Source: Zoroaster sp. YZ-2022 (Eukaryota; Echinodermata; Asteroidea; Forcipulatida; Zoroasteridae). From it: 64,000 nucleotides of DNA. Position numbers and translations under genes: made by a program. The first letter of the stretch is position 1. Every line of letters begins with the position of its first letter. Under the pieces are notes generated by a model. That model saw nothing but the letters and a program-made list of their open reading frames with translations, ran no database searches and was not told where the DNA came from. This document shows positions 22,831-35,500 of the stretch, in pieces. The stretch lies in the NCBI GenBank assembly GCA_029582265.1, contig CM055817.1, positions 56,865,750-56,929,749 of the forward strand, read 5' to 3'.

Positions 22831-22953
22831 TTTTTTCTATGTATGTGACACACTAATATCAACCAATTCATAAAGGTTTTGTGTTATACCCCTGCGGAGA
22901 CTACGAAACTTGATAATGGAAGAGATATTTGGACGATGCCCTATAGTCTAATA

Positions 22954-23386
22954 GAGGAACATGTTAAATTGCATTGTAAACATGGGCCTATAGAGCTGCT
23001 TAGCAAATAATTTTTCCAAGCAATATAAAACAGACTACCATCCAAAATGCACACGATTGATATAAATGTTTGGCTGGTAACCAAACAAAATCTGCTTACC
23101 AAATGTTTACAGTAAACATTTTTTCTGCTTATTTTAGAAGCTCTATGAAATTGGGATTTTGACTCTTGGGCTTCTTATTCATACATTGTAATGTGATACT
23201 TGGCGTGGATATCATTTTTAGAAATGGTCAACATCACACTTCTTTCTTTCTCCATTTCTCCCCTTAAATAGTGCAACCATTTCACTTTCAAGTCATCAAA
23301 TTTCAAGATCTTGAAGACGACTATCGTGAAGACGCTATCTTATAGACAATTCTCTTTGAAGACGTTTATCTTGAATCATCACCAAG
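22954..23386 (+). promoter_or_regulatory. Upstream region and 5'UTR of SF3A2
   Basis: The 430 bp between the transposon end and the SF3A2 start codon must hold the promoter unless there is an upstream non-coding exon. No TATA box at a convincing distance was found. The putative leader at 23312-23375 contains GAAGACG three times (GAAGACGACTATC, GAAGACGCTATC, GAAGACGTTTATC), a small imperfect repeat. The start codon context is ACCAAGATGG, a good animal initiation context (purine at -3, G at +4). Confidence 0.45.
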
Positions 23387-23512
23387 ATGGATTTTCAGAA
23401 TAGAGCAGGAGGGAAGACAGGAGGCGGTGGAGTAGCCTCTGAGTCTGAGAGTAACCGAGATAGGAGAGAACGATTGAGACAGTTAGCTCTAGAAACAATT
23501 GATCTTAACAAG
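23387..23512 (+). CDS. SF3A2: SF3A2 exon 1
   Basis: Encodes residues 1-42 (ending RQLALETIDLNK), phase 0, donor GTACGA. The SNRDRRERLRQLALETI segment is nearly invariant in animals. Confidence 0.95.
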
Positions 23513-26500
23513 GTACGACAAGGAATTTATTAAGGCTGTGCCGGGTACCTGGGTATCTGGGTATCTGGGTACCCCGACCGAAACTGCCATTACCCGGTTC
23601 CTTTTTTTCAATCCAATTACCCGTAAAGGACTTTTGAAAATTTTGACTGAACATTTAATCCACACAAAAGGAAGTCTTTGATTTTTTTTTTTAACAAAAT
23701 GTGTATGGGGATTAGGGATCCTTCAAGTCATTTTTAATATAGAGACGAGAAATTATTACAGTAAGTCCACATTTATTATAACTCTAATAAAACAAGAGAA
23801 ACTTGTGTGCATAATTATTGGTTATCTTAAACAAAATTGTTTGCGGGTACCCGGATATCTGAAGATTTACAATTTCGGTTATCCGGTTCCCGAAATAACT
23901 GAAAATGCACAGCCTTAGAATTTATTAAGCTGAACAAATATTTATTAACCCTAACTCTCTAAGCATTGTTAATGAACAATAAAAATCCTTCAAAATCCTC
24001 CAACTGCCTTTGTTGTCTAGGGAGTTAGGGTTAATTTATTTATTTCATATTTAAACTGGGCAACCTTTCATTAAAAAACACATTTGTCCAAGGTAGAACA
24101 ATTATAAAAACATGTAATATAATCAAATATCCTAAACCTAAGGCCAAAAAAATATAGTTTCTGGTCATAGGTCGGCTTCAAATTTTTTTTAATTTTTTTG
24201 TTAGTAATCTTTTGCTATGGCGGCTAAGAGAGGGCATATTGGGCAAACGTTCATGCATGTACCTCTATGTGAAAAAGTAGTTTAAAAGACAGCGTGGCAG
24301 ACTTCCAATCGATCCATCAATTTTGCCTGCAATTGGACATCATTTCATAGCAAAAAAAAGGAATTAAAATAAAGAAGACCTTTTTTTTATCCTTAAAGGG
24401 ACAGTATCGTCACAATCAGAGCAGACGTTCAACAGGGCATGGAATCAGTGTCCTAGTTGAAGATGAACATACTGACTGAAAATTGCTGGCTCATTTACGT
24501 AGCAGCAACGGTAATATGACCTCATCATGTGGGTATTATTTTCAGTCACTGAGTAAATCAACAACCAGCACTCCGATTCCATGCCCTGTTGATTGTGACA
24601 ATATTGTTCCTTTAAGTAAGCTTTTTCATGTTGGAGCACTCAAGCTGTGATTTGAAGGTCATGCTGTATGTGACCTGTGTTACTATTTATCTAATGATAA
24701 ATTACTTTTGTTCAAATTCTCATATGGAAGTGAATAGGGCTGTGCGTTTTCGGATATTTTTGGAACCAGATACCCGAAATCAGGAAACTTCGGATACCCG
24801 GATACCCGTTTTTATTTTTGGTGAAAACATGCCTCAGGTGGTGTACAAATACATGTACTGTAAATGGTAACAAATTGACTTTTATAATACAGAGGATACC
24901 ATACTTAAATCGATCTTTTCTTTATTGGAGTGCAATCTCTTGAATTTAAAGATAATTGTCTGTAAAAGTGTAAACATTACATTGTTCAAGAGTCACAGAT
25001 TTCTGTTCGCACTGCTTAAATGTTAAGTCCGAATTTTAAAAAGTCGTTTACGGGTAATTGGAACCGAAAAATGGAACCGGGTAATGACTGTTTCAGTCGG
25101 GTATCCGGATACCCGGCACAGCCCTAGAAGTGAAAAGCATCCTAGACCTAAGAAAGTAACGATAATTGTTTTCATATTTGATAGTTAATCAATATAATTA
25201 GTACTCAAACAATAACCATACAGTGTATTGTTAAAGTTTACATTTATTGCATTATCTGATTTCACTGATTGTTTTCTTTGTTTTAATTTCAGGATCCATA
25301 TTTTATGAAGAATCATTTGGGTTCTTATGAATGTAAACTGTGTCTGACTCTACATAACAATGAAGGAAGTTACTTAGCTCACACACAGGGCAAGAAACAT
25401 CAGTCCAATCTGTAAGTCTTAAATATAGACATGGGTTCTTATGAATGTAAACTGTGTCTGACTCTACATAACAATGAAGGAAGTTACTTAGCTCACACAC
25501 AGGGCAAGAAACATCAGTCCAATCTGTAAGTCTTAAATATAGACATGGGTTCTTATGAATGTAAACTGTGTCTGACTCTACATAACAATGAAGGAAGTTA
25601 CTTAGCTCACACACAGGGCAAGAAACATCAGTCCAATCTGTAAGTCTTAAATATAGACATGGGTTCTTATGAATGTAAACTGTGTCTGACTCTACATAAC
25701 AATGAAGGAAGTTACTTAGCTCACACGCAGGGCAAGAAACATCAGTCCAATCTGTAAGTCTTAAATATAGACATGGGTTCTTATGAATGTAAACTGTGTC
25801 TGACTCTACATAACAATGAAGGAAGTTACTTAGCTCACACGCAGGGCAAGAAACATCAGTCCAATCTGTAAGTCTTAAATATAGACAAGGGTTCTTATGA
25901 ATGTAAACTGTGTCTGACTCTACATAACAATGAAGGAAGTTACTTAGCTCACACACAGGGCAAGAAACATCAGTCCAATCTGTAAGTCTTAAATATAGAC
26001 AAGGTATTCTCAAAAACATTTAAATGATCACAGTTTTCTACAAACTTGGTGTAAGGTTGATGATGGTATCACAAGGTATTAAGAACTAGCAATCTGATAG
26101 AACTAACATTTAATCTAAGATGGCCACGGAGAGATAAATATATTATTTGATTGATTTATTATGATACACAGAGCAAGAAGAGCAGCTAAGGAGGCAAAAG
26201 ATGCCCCAGCTCAACCAGCTCTCTTAGAGAAAGCAAAAGTAGACATCAAGAAGTTTGTCAAGATTGGACGACCAGGCTACAAAGGTATTTTATTAATAAC
26301 TTTAGGGTAGACTATTCAATGCATTGCAAGGATTTTAACAATTTAAACAAATGGGAGGAGAGCTTAACAAGTCTTGAGAAAAAACATGAAATTCTTCCCA
26401 ATCATGAAATATACAATACCACCAATAAGTCAATATTATAAATTCTTTAACTTCTTTAACTTCTTTAACTTCTTTTACCGAATTCAAGTTCTGGTGTTAG

Positions 26501-29500
26501 CAACATAATGTGGGTTCGAATCACGGCCGTGACACTTGTGTCCTTGAGCAAGACACTTAATCATAATTGCTTCTCTCCACCCAGGGGTTAAATGGGTACC
26601 TGTGAAGGCAGAGTTGGTTTGCTCTATATGCGCTAGAAATGGCAGCAATTGAGCTGTATACTCCCCAGGGAGCTGAGATGGTTTCAGGAATGATTTATGA
26701 GCCTTATGAGCAGGGATAATAATATAATGCGCCTTGAGCACCACTTAGTTGGTGGATACGTGCGCTATATAAATCCACACATTATTATTATTATTATTAT
26801 TTCTGTGTATCTTTTATATCTATATATTTTGCCGTTTTCACTGTAACATTTAATAAATGATTTTATTCCTTATTGCTGTACTCAAGGTATATTAATTCCA
26901 TGTTTTATTGTTGTACATAACAATAATTATGTGTAATTATGCTATTTATCAAACTGGAGCTTACAATGCCTTTATTTACCATGCTTTCATGACAATTATT
27001 TCCATTGTATTTAACCCTCAAACGAGGGACCTGTTTGGTCGTAACGTAAATGCGTGACGATGTCAGAAACATCTGACACACGGTTTTAATAAGTTAAGAG
27101 GGTTTCTTTGGCATTTCCCCCAACGATTTTGTTATGCAATTGTGTTGTTTACATGTCTAGGTATTGCGGGAATTAATTTAAGCAAGCTATTGTCACAAGC
27201 CCCTGTATAGACCAGGAGCCCAGGGGGGTCAGCCTAGCTGGGAAGTTAACCAATTTTCATGTATATAGCAATGATCCACGTACATGCCCATGTAAAGAAA
27301 TGAACGTCTGCCGAGCACATTCTGGTGGGTGTGGTCAGGGGGGCACGATAAAGTGACCAAAAAAATGAGCTAGATCAGCTGGTGAGTTAACCTAATGAAA
27401 CCTATTGGAAAATGTTAGGCATAGTCCCAGGTATCATAAATGGCCGCTGCCAGACATTTTCAGCGGTGGGGGGTGCCCGCCAGACCTGAATAACCGGTGC
27501 CCCAAAATTGAGCTAGATCAGCTGGTGAGTTAACCTGATGAAACCGACTGGAAAATGTTCGTCATAGTCCCAGGTATCATGAATGGCCGCTGCCAGACAT
27601 TTTAGTGGTGGGGTGCCCGCCAGACACCCCGAATGGCCCCACCCCCAAAACTGATCTAGATCAGCTGGTGAGTTAACCTGATGAAACCTACTGGAAAATG
27701 TCTGCCATAGTCCCAGGTATCATAAATGGCCGCTGCCAGACATTTTCAGTGGTGGGGGGTGCCCGCCAGACACACCCGAATGGTCCCACCCCCAAACTGA
27801 TCTAGATCAGCTGGTGAGTTAACCTGATGAAACCTACTGGAAAATGTCGTCATAGTCCCAGGTATCATGAATGGCCACTGCCAGACATTTTAGTGGTGGG
27901 GGGTGCCCGCCAGACACCCCGAATGCAACCCCCCTTCCCAAATTGATCTAGATCAGCTGGTGAGTTAACCTGATGAAACCGGGGTCCACAGAGGTGAAAG
28001 GCAGGGAAAGAAACCACTTAGCCAACCTGAATGTCAATCACAATTTTTCTGTAAAACTGATCAAAACATTGGACTCAAAAATGTTGCATGTAATATAAAG
28101 TAGACATATAAAAATTATAAGTTTATCGAAAAAAGATATAATTGTGACCAAACATAGTCTTACGAAATAAAACAAAATATAACATACCCCCAAAAGAATC
28201 AAACACATTGTATTAAGATGTTTAAATCCCTTGATTAAATTGTAAATTTATGACTGGAAAATCACAGTGACCGTTTTGAACTTAATAGCAACTGTTTCAC
28301 AAGCAAAGTGAGAAAGAATTACTGAGTCATCTGTAAAATTTATGTAAACATTAAATCAATAACAATATCGAAGTTTCTTTGACCTAATAAATGGCTTTGT
28401 AGAAATAGTTCAAGTCAGAGATTAGACTCTAAAGTGTAGATTCATGGCTACAGTGTACAAGCTGTACCCACGAATCTACACCCTCTCGTCCATTCTCCTT
28501 AACATAATATTGTCCATTTTACAATTTACTAATGTGCTGATTATAACCTGAAAACACCTACTTGATAATGTTGGTCATGAAAACAACTACCCCCATCCCA
28601 AATATAGAGCTTGATAGATCTGAGCTGATTGAGTAACTTCTGTGGAGTTTTTGTCTTCTACTAGTAATCTTCTTCCTCCTCTGAATCTGAGTCTTCGCCC
28701 ACGCCGCCATCTGAATCGCTCACTAGTCCATCAGTATTTTCCTCGTCCAACTCGGACTCGCTGTCAACTTCGACCTCCATGTCCTCTACGCTGCTACCGC
28801 CATCCGTAAACAAACTGTCTGGTATGGCGGCCCTTCGTACCAGGTTGGCTTCAAGAGGTTGTCCACACACCATCCATAATCAGTTGGTGACAAACCGTCC
28901 CAGGAGATGCCGCCACAGCCCGTGTCCACAATGCTGTAACATACTGTGCTCGAATCTTCATTTCAAGGGCTGGACGAGAAGGCGGCAATAAGGCACAGTC
29001 AATCCGTTTGATGTTCGCCAGTGGATTTTCCTGAAAGTTGAAAAATACATGATTAGAGCTTTAAAAAGGTACTCAATTTGCTAATGATGACCATATTAAT
29101 GTCTGTGCCTTAACTACCTTGTCAACTTTGCCGGTCATTTGCATCAGTTTGTTGTATCGCTTCGTTGACATTTTGAGTCTTGCTTTGTGCATACAAGCAG
29201 CAGACGAACTGTGATGCAACATCCAGATCAACATTGTCATGCACCTCACCCATGCTGATGAAGAGGTTAATATAGCAACCAGTCTGGTCCTTCTCGACGA
29301 GATCAAGGGGTTTAGTTTTGCCTTTCCTGGAAAGAAAGTACAAGTTATAGATAAAACAACTGCTCCAATGAGTATAAAATGGTTTATTGTACTTTCCCAC
29401 ACAAAAATTATCCTCTATTAAGTCTAGTTTCAGTGCATGGGTCGTATGGGCTTTAATAGAGACGTATTTGTGAAAAGGAAATGAATTTGTGCCTACCTGT

Positions 29501-32500
29501 AAAAGGCTGACGTAAAGTCACATCCAGTGAAGGCATGGTATCCCGGTAATGCTCTGGGAAGTCCAGGTTTGCGCTCTTCAAGGACGTCAGCAATGTTGGT
29601 CACGTTGATGTACCTCCTGCTGTTTCCCATCCCACAGTCCATGATGATGTTGGCTACGGACCGGACTTCTCGACGTTGCTGGCCAAGGGCACCAATCAGT
29701 ATCACTAAAACATCGGTGTCAGATGCCCTCACCATGACATTGCCTGATGTGATATTTGCGATGTGGAAAGCAACCAGCGATCGGCCTCTTCATGGTCGCC
29801 TTGAGGTGTTCTGGGCTGGCTATATTAATATGATGGTGCTCGTCGGGATGAACTGGTAGCACTCACCGCCGTAAGAAGCAAACAAGGTTTTACCACCAAA
29901 GATATTCCAGTAGTGATCTTTCCCCACTCTTTCAAGAGAAACTTGGTTCATTCTTGAAAAACCCATTGGTGAGAAGTTTTTCCGCTCTGTCTGATTGTCT
30001 GATCTGACCCGGTTATTACAAATACCGAGTCAACTGCACCCCGCAACTTTCTCTCACTGTCCTTTATGGAGTTTTCCACATACTTGTCGAGGCAAACATG
30101 TGCTTCGCTAGCCCTCCCTGAACATACCACTGACAGCATGGTCCGAGCAATTGATGCATATGATGCTCCTATGTTTGTTTGTGAAAGGACGGAATGGAGA
30201 AGAAGGCCTCCATCATAGACCTGTACATAGCCCCTCAGTAACTCGTCATCTCTGACTGATTCCGCCTGAGGGACTCAAGCTTTTTCAGCAATGCGGATTT
30301 TTCAGTTTTCACATGCGCTCCATCACAGTGTGCGAAAGTGATAGTGGGTATGTTGTTATTGGGTGAGAGAACCTTCCGAAGGTCAAAGGCTGTGTTCTCT
30401 GCAACAATTACAATCATTCGCACAAATGTGTCCTCAGGCTCTCAGCATTTGTCTTGGAGGCAGTAGCTTTCTTCTTTCTGTGCAGCGAAGTTTTGAACAC
30501 GAGTCCGCTTTACAGGTTGAAGAAATCGACTGTTGTTGATGTCCCATTCATGTTGAAACTTATCTCTTTCATCCTGACCCCTTTTCAGTGTGTTGAGTAG
30601 ATATAATTCTGTGGCCTTTGATGCTACTTGGCCGGTTGCCATATTCACCAAGGAATTTGGAGCATCATCTGTGAATGGGTTGCAGAAATCGTCGATTTTT
30701 GCACTCAGTGCGGCCATCTGACTGTTGTCCCTCTTGATTCTAGAGGGACGATTTGGGATGTTGCAGTTTCCACTTCAAGGCCAGTGAATGTTCTCAGCTC
30801 GGTAACTGCCATCGCCTCTGAGTCATAGTAATTGACCACCGCGCATTGCACTCTCAGAATTTCTGAAGGCGACAATTCCTTTCATTTGGGATGCAGCATC
30901 ACGGTTAACCGTCTGCTCCAAGGAGAGGTCAACGTCGATCTGCTGTAATCATTCCTTGTGCGCCTGATGGAAAATGCACCCTCTCTAGTACTTCACGCAT
31001 CGCTGAGCCTGCACTCTTCAACTTCTGTAGGAAAAGTGTTCCCCATCTGGCGTAGTTTGGTCGGGTTCAGGCTAAGAACACCGCTAACATTGTTGGGAAA
31101 ACATGGATGTAGCCATCAACGCCATTTGTCTTTACGCATCTCTGCAGTTCTCTGTGGAGGCGATTGATCAGGAAGATGTAAATTGCCCACAACTGAGCGG
31201 TTGACCCAAGAGTTCCGCCGAGAGTTGACTGGGAAAAAGGCCTCGTGACATCTGCAGGTGATGAGTGGCAACTGGATCCAATAGGTGTTCTTCTGCTAGT
31301 CTTGGGTCCAACGGTACTGTGGACATCACTTGTTGAAAGGAATGGCGTCTTCGTCAGGTATGGCTAGGAGAAAGCGATTATACAACTTTTGCTCCAAAAC
31401 GTTAGCAAGTAGATCATGAATCCTGTGCATCTGTTGTAGAACTTCCCCTTGATAAAACCCATAATCGAGCCTTCCGCCAAGATGTCAGCTTCAGTGAGAA
31501 TGAATTCTATCCCGCTTTCATTTATTAGTGTACCAATTGCTCCATAGAAAGCCAGTTCGATATGGAAGTTGCCTAGCATTATCAGCATCTTGTCAAACAA
31601 TGGAGTTTCGATTGCTTGAATTGAGTAGGCTTTCAATGCAACAGCCAAATCATAGGTGACAACTGCAAAATCTTGGCCCGCTTCCTTTGCAACGCCATGG
31701 TCCGGATCATCGCCTCTCACCACATCATTGTTGGTTACGATCTGGATAATGGGTCCATGTAGCAAATTCGATGAAGTGGTAAGGGATCCCTTGATGTACT
31801 TGCTCATGAATCCAGCATGCAGTGGGTGTTGCCATCCCTCAGTTTCCAAAACCAATACAGATCCAATACCTTTAGTTGTATTTTGCAGTCATTTGGTTCT
31901 TCAGCGGTTGTTTGAGATGTCCGTACAGATGCTCCGCAGGGCTATCATCATTTTCTTCTGCAGTAGAAATGAAGAACTGGGCTTTGTTGATGGATTTTCT
32001 GAATGGTGGTATCTCTCGCTCATTCCCTACAAACTTGCGCCGGTTTCGCCTTCTCGAAACTCATTTGGAATATTGTTGGCCTGTAGGTCATTTTGCATTA
32101 CATTCTGGTATGTGTGACCAACTGTCGCATGTAATGTTTGTTTCCCATCTAGAGTTTCCACGTCAAGATCATTGTTATCCCAAACACAGGCTGTAGCTAA
32201 GTTTGGATCAAGGCGAATCCCATCTGAGCGTCACGCTCATCACCCGCCACTGAATACGCAAATTCAGTCTCCAGACCTTTGGTCTCACTGTAGCTTATAC
32301 AGTGTCCTGTTCTGTTCAGAATCTGCATTGCCAGTTTTGATCCTGTGAGGGATGCAAACCCGAGACCCATGGCTGTGTGTTTCAGGGTTTCACTGTTCCA
32401 CGAAGTGACGTTATAAATGGCATCCGATGCCATTGCAGTTACCTTCGTCGACAGTTTCCTTGTGTACACCACTGAAAGTTGATGTGATGCCACCAAGAAG

Positions 32501-35500
32501 ACTTCTGAAGAACAGGTCCAGCTGTGTTGGTATCTCTGGGGCGCATTCCTTCAAATTTTGGACTGTTGCAGGATTTGGGGTCTTTGTTTCGGAGCTGCAT
32601 TATCAGTGATCTAAGATGGAGAGCGGCCCATCTCAACTTGCTATCCTCTTCATACCGCTTAGCATCCTCATGAAGGCGAGCCTTGGCATCCTCTTCTGGA
32701 AGAGCAGAACTGTAGATGAAGTTGCCTTCCGCTGGTCCACTAATGTTATTTTGACTTGTTCTTTCAAACGGTCTTTACCTTCCTGGTGAGATTTTGAACT
32801 GTGTAGGTCTGGATGTCTGCAACATCACCACCGACACTGATGTACTCCTCTTTGTACATGCCAAGCAAATCACCGACCAATACCGATCGTTGCTTTCCTA
32901 CCACCTCATTCTGGATAAAGGAAATCAGAGAGTCAAATGCCCTCTTATGGTTTGACTGAGATAAGCTCCTGGATTGGTAGGCCTGCATTGATCATCAGTC
33001 TCCTCAGAAACTGGACGCGGCAGGATTTGTGGTATTCTGCCTCCTTTGCGATCAGGTCCATACCACTCCTAACGAGACTCTTGATACGCTCATTTTTGAA
33101 TACTTGACCCGTTGGCAAAGTGACTCACAACCAGCAACTGTGGCTACCTTCAGTCTAGGCTCCTCTTTTCCATTTTTCTTCTTACGGCTTTTGCCACAGA
33201 AAATACAATTTCCTTTTAACAGGCCCTGCTGATCGGACTTGGGAAGAACACTGCAGCGTCTTGTCTCAATGTAAGCCTGTTTGGTGGTGGATTCATTAAC
33301 ATCAGGTGGAAGGGGTTCTTTCTGACGCTTCACTGCTGTGTAATACTTATGACAAGATGGGTGATAGATGAGAGTAGATTTCTGATCATTGCTTACCAAA
33401 ATCTTTATGTGACCTCCAAGTATTTGTCAGAGTTCAAAGTTTTACGCAAGGCAGCAGCATTCTTTACAGTTGTCCATATCCCATCATTTAGCTTTTTCAG
33501 CTTGCCATCCTCTTCTGTGGTTTTGTGACAGATGTAGCAACTTAAAACACCCTCATCATCTTTGTTCTGGAATGAAAATATAAAGTAAAAATTTTAATTG
33601 TCCAGGAACCATGTTGCAAAATTTGCCTCCGCTTGCAAAGAAGCTGTGAGGCAAGAAGAGCCTACATTAGGTACACAGTTCAAAGACAACTTTTCCCAAC
33701 GATGTTTAGGATATTTTTTTTCAGAGACTCGGACGGAAGACATACAGACGGTCAAACCGTGGATGAGGCATAATGACATTTACATTTTGATTATGAGAAT
33801 TATGAATTTCATCTTTTGTCCTTGAAAAAGATTGTGCAAATACATACCTCTTGATTGACAACAGTGGATGTTCGATTTAATCCTTGGGATGACTCTCCTG
33901 AAAATTCCTGTTCTAAACTGGAACATATTTCTTCTGGTTCCATCCTCCTCCTTTGCGATTCTTCTGAACCTTGATTTTCTGAAGTCATACTTGCTTCATG
34001 TGGATCCATGCAGGCAATGTATCTACAGTGTTGTTATAGACTGTTAACAAACTGGTCAAACTTGCGCGCAATCCAACAACGAGCACCCCAACCTAACCCA
34101 ATTAGAAACAACTTCCCTGAGTTACAGCAAATAACTTTCAATGTTTTATATCGTATAAAGCTTAAGATTAATATTTTTGAGGGAAGTTTCAGGATTAAAG
34201 GCAAGGAATATTACTTTAAACTAAATCATCCCCAATAATCTGTACATGTTAACAGCTGGCAAATATACTGTGGAATTTCAAGGCCCACTCCCATTTCTTA
34301 GTTAGCACAAAACACACATTCTTAGGCTATGACCACGAGGTGGTCTGATACTGACCAGACCCCCACCCCCCACCTGTTGTATGACTATTACATATCAACA
34401 TTGTTCAAGAAGATATAATCTGATGTTATTATTGTGTGACATCATTTCTAAACCAAAAAAACCATTCGCTACACAATCACTTTATTATGCTGCACAGCCA
34501 TAATACTATGACATCAGCTCAAACTCACATGATTATATACACTGTACATGTTTAACCGATCCGTTATGTATTAAATGAAAAGCCTGTGATAAAACTTAAC
34601 TATAATCTCTCTAAATCTCTCTGATTATTTAAATAATCAAAATTGTGATCTATAGCGCATGCTGTATAAAAGATGGTTGTCTCAAATTGTATAAAAGTGA
34701 AACCAAATAAGTTTAGATGAGACAAACCAACAATAAAATTTAGCAATATTTACCTGTGGTGTGGAGTTAGGGCCGGCAGTGACCAGCCGGCATGACAAGT
34801 AATTTGTCAATCAACATATGTAGTTCATGTTTCTTAACTAAACATTAATATAAAATATATAAAACCGCTCACCATGTATTTATGGAAGAATATTATTATT
34901 GATTACATTAACAAAATACTCAGCCCATAAGTAAATTATAATAATGAACTATTATTTTATGATGAATAAGCAAACTACAAGTTAAGAGCCTCAACAATAG
35001 AAAGTTTAACAGTTTGTCTGTTTGAGTTTCTCAACTCCAGTTAGAATGTGTGGTAATCAACAACAAGCTAAAGTAAAATTAAATAATACAAATTAAAACA
35101 ACGGTATGTCTGACACAAATAAACTAAATGGCATTTACGAACATTTTGTTCTGACTCACAACAATGGAGGTTTCATTTTCCTTCTGGGCACACGGTAGTT
35201 TCGTAATTTATCTAACACGAGCTGACATCATTTTGGTAGTGGGTGAAAATAATCAGGACAGCCGACTCCAAACCCCATTAATTACATATACAAATCCACA
35301 GAATAAAGAAATACATTACAATTAAGACTTACAGATCTCCGCCTAGCACAATTATTATTTTCAATGCTTATTTTATTTGGTTGTTTTATTTATTTATTTA
35401 TTCATATTTTTATCTTTTTTATATACACCTTTAAAATGTTGTTAAAAAATTAACGAGGGGGTGATTTTGGACACCCCCACCACTAAAAATGTACAATGTC

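Larger units (their letters stand above)
14727..22950 (+). mobile_element. 8.2-kb Academ-like DNA transposon (copy with decayed gene)
   Basis: Diverged inverted ends are visible. The left end starts TAGACTATAGGGCATC, followed by TTTTCGTACTCTC and GAGGTATAAC. The right end, inverted, starts with the same TAGACTATAGGGCATC, then TTTCGTAGTCTC and GGGGTATAAC. The outer flanks are ATA on both sides (14724-14726 and 22951-22953), a 3-bp duplication. It contains a two-exon gene at 15015-20784 coding for the nuclease-bearing protein described separately. The termini share TAGAC with the intron-3 transposon near 27208, and the proteins are homologous, so both belong to one superfamily. From memory the best fit is Academ, XPG-nuclease lineage. 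This is a motif-based inference. Confidence 0.65.

Noticed and set aside
25303..26019. A 238-codon open frame on the minus strand with 38-residue repeats
   Set aside because: It is the antisense shadow of the 114-bp tandem copies of SF3A2 exon 2; unit length divisible by three keeps it open.
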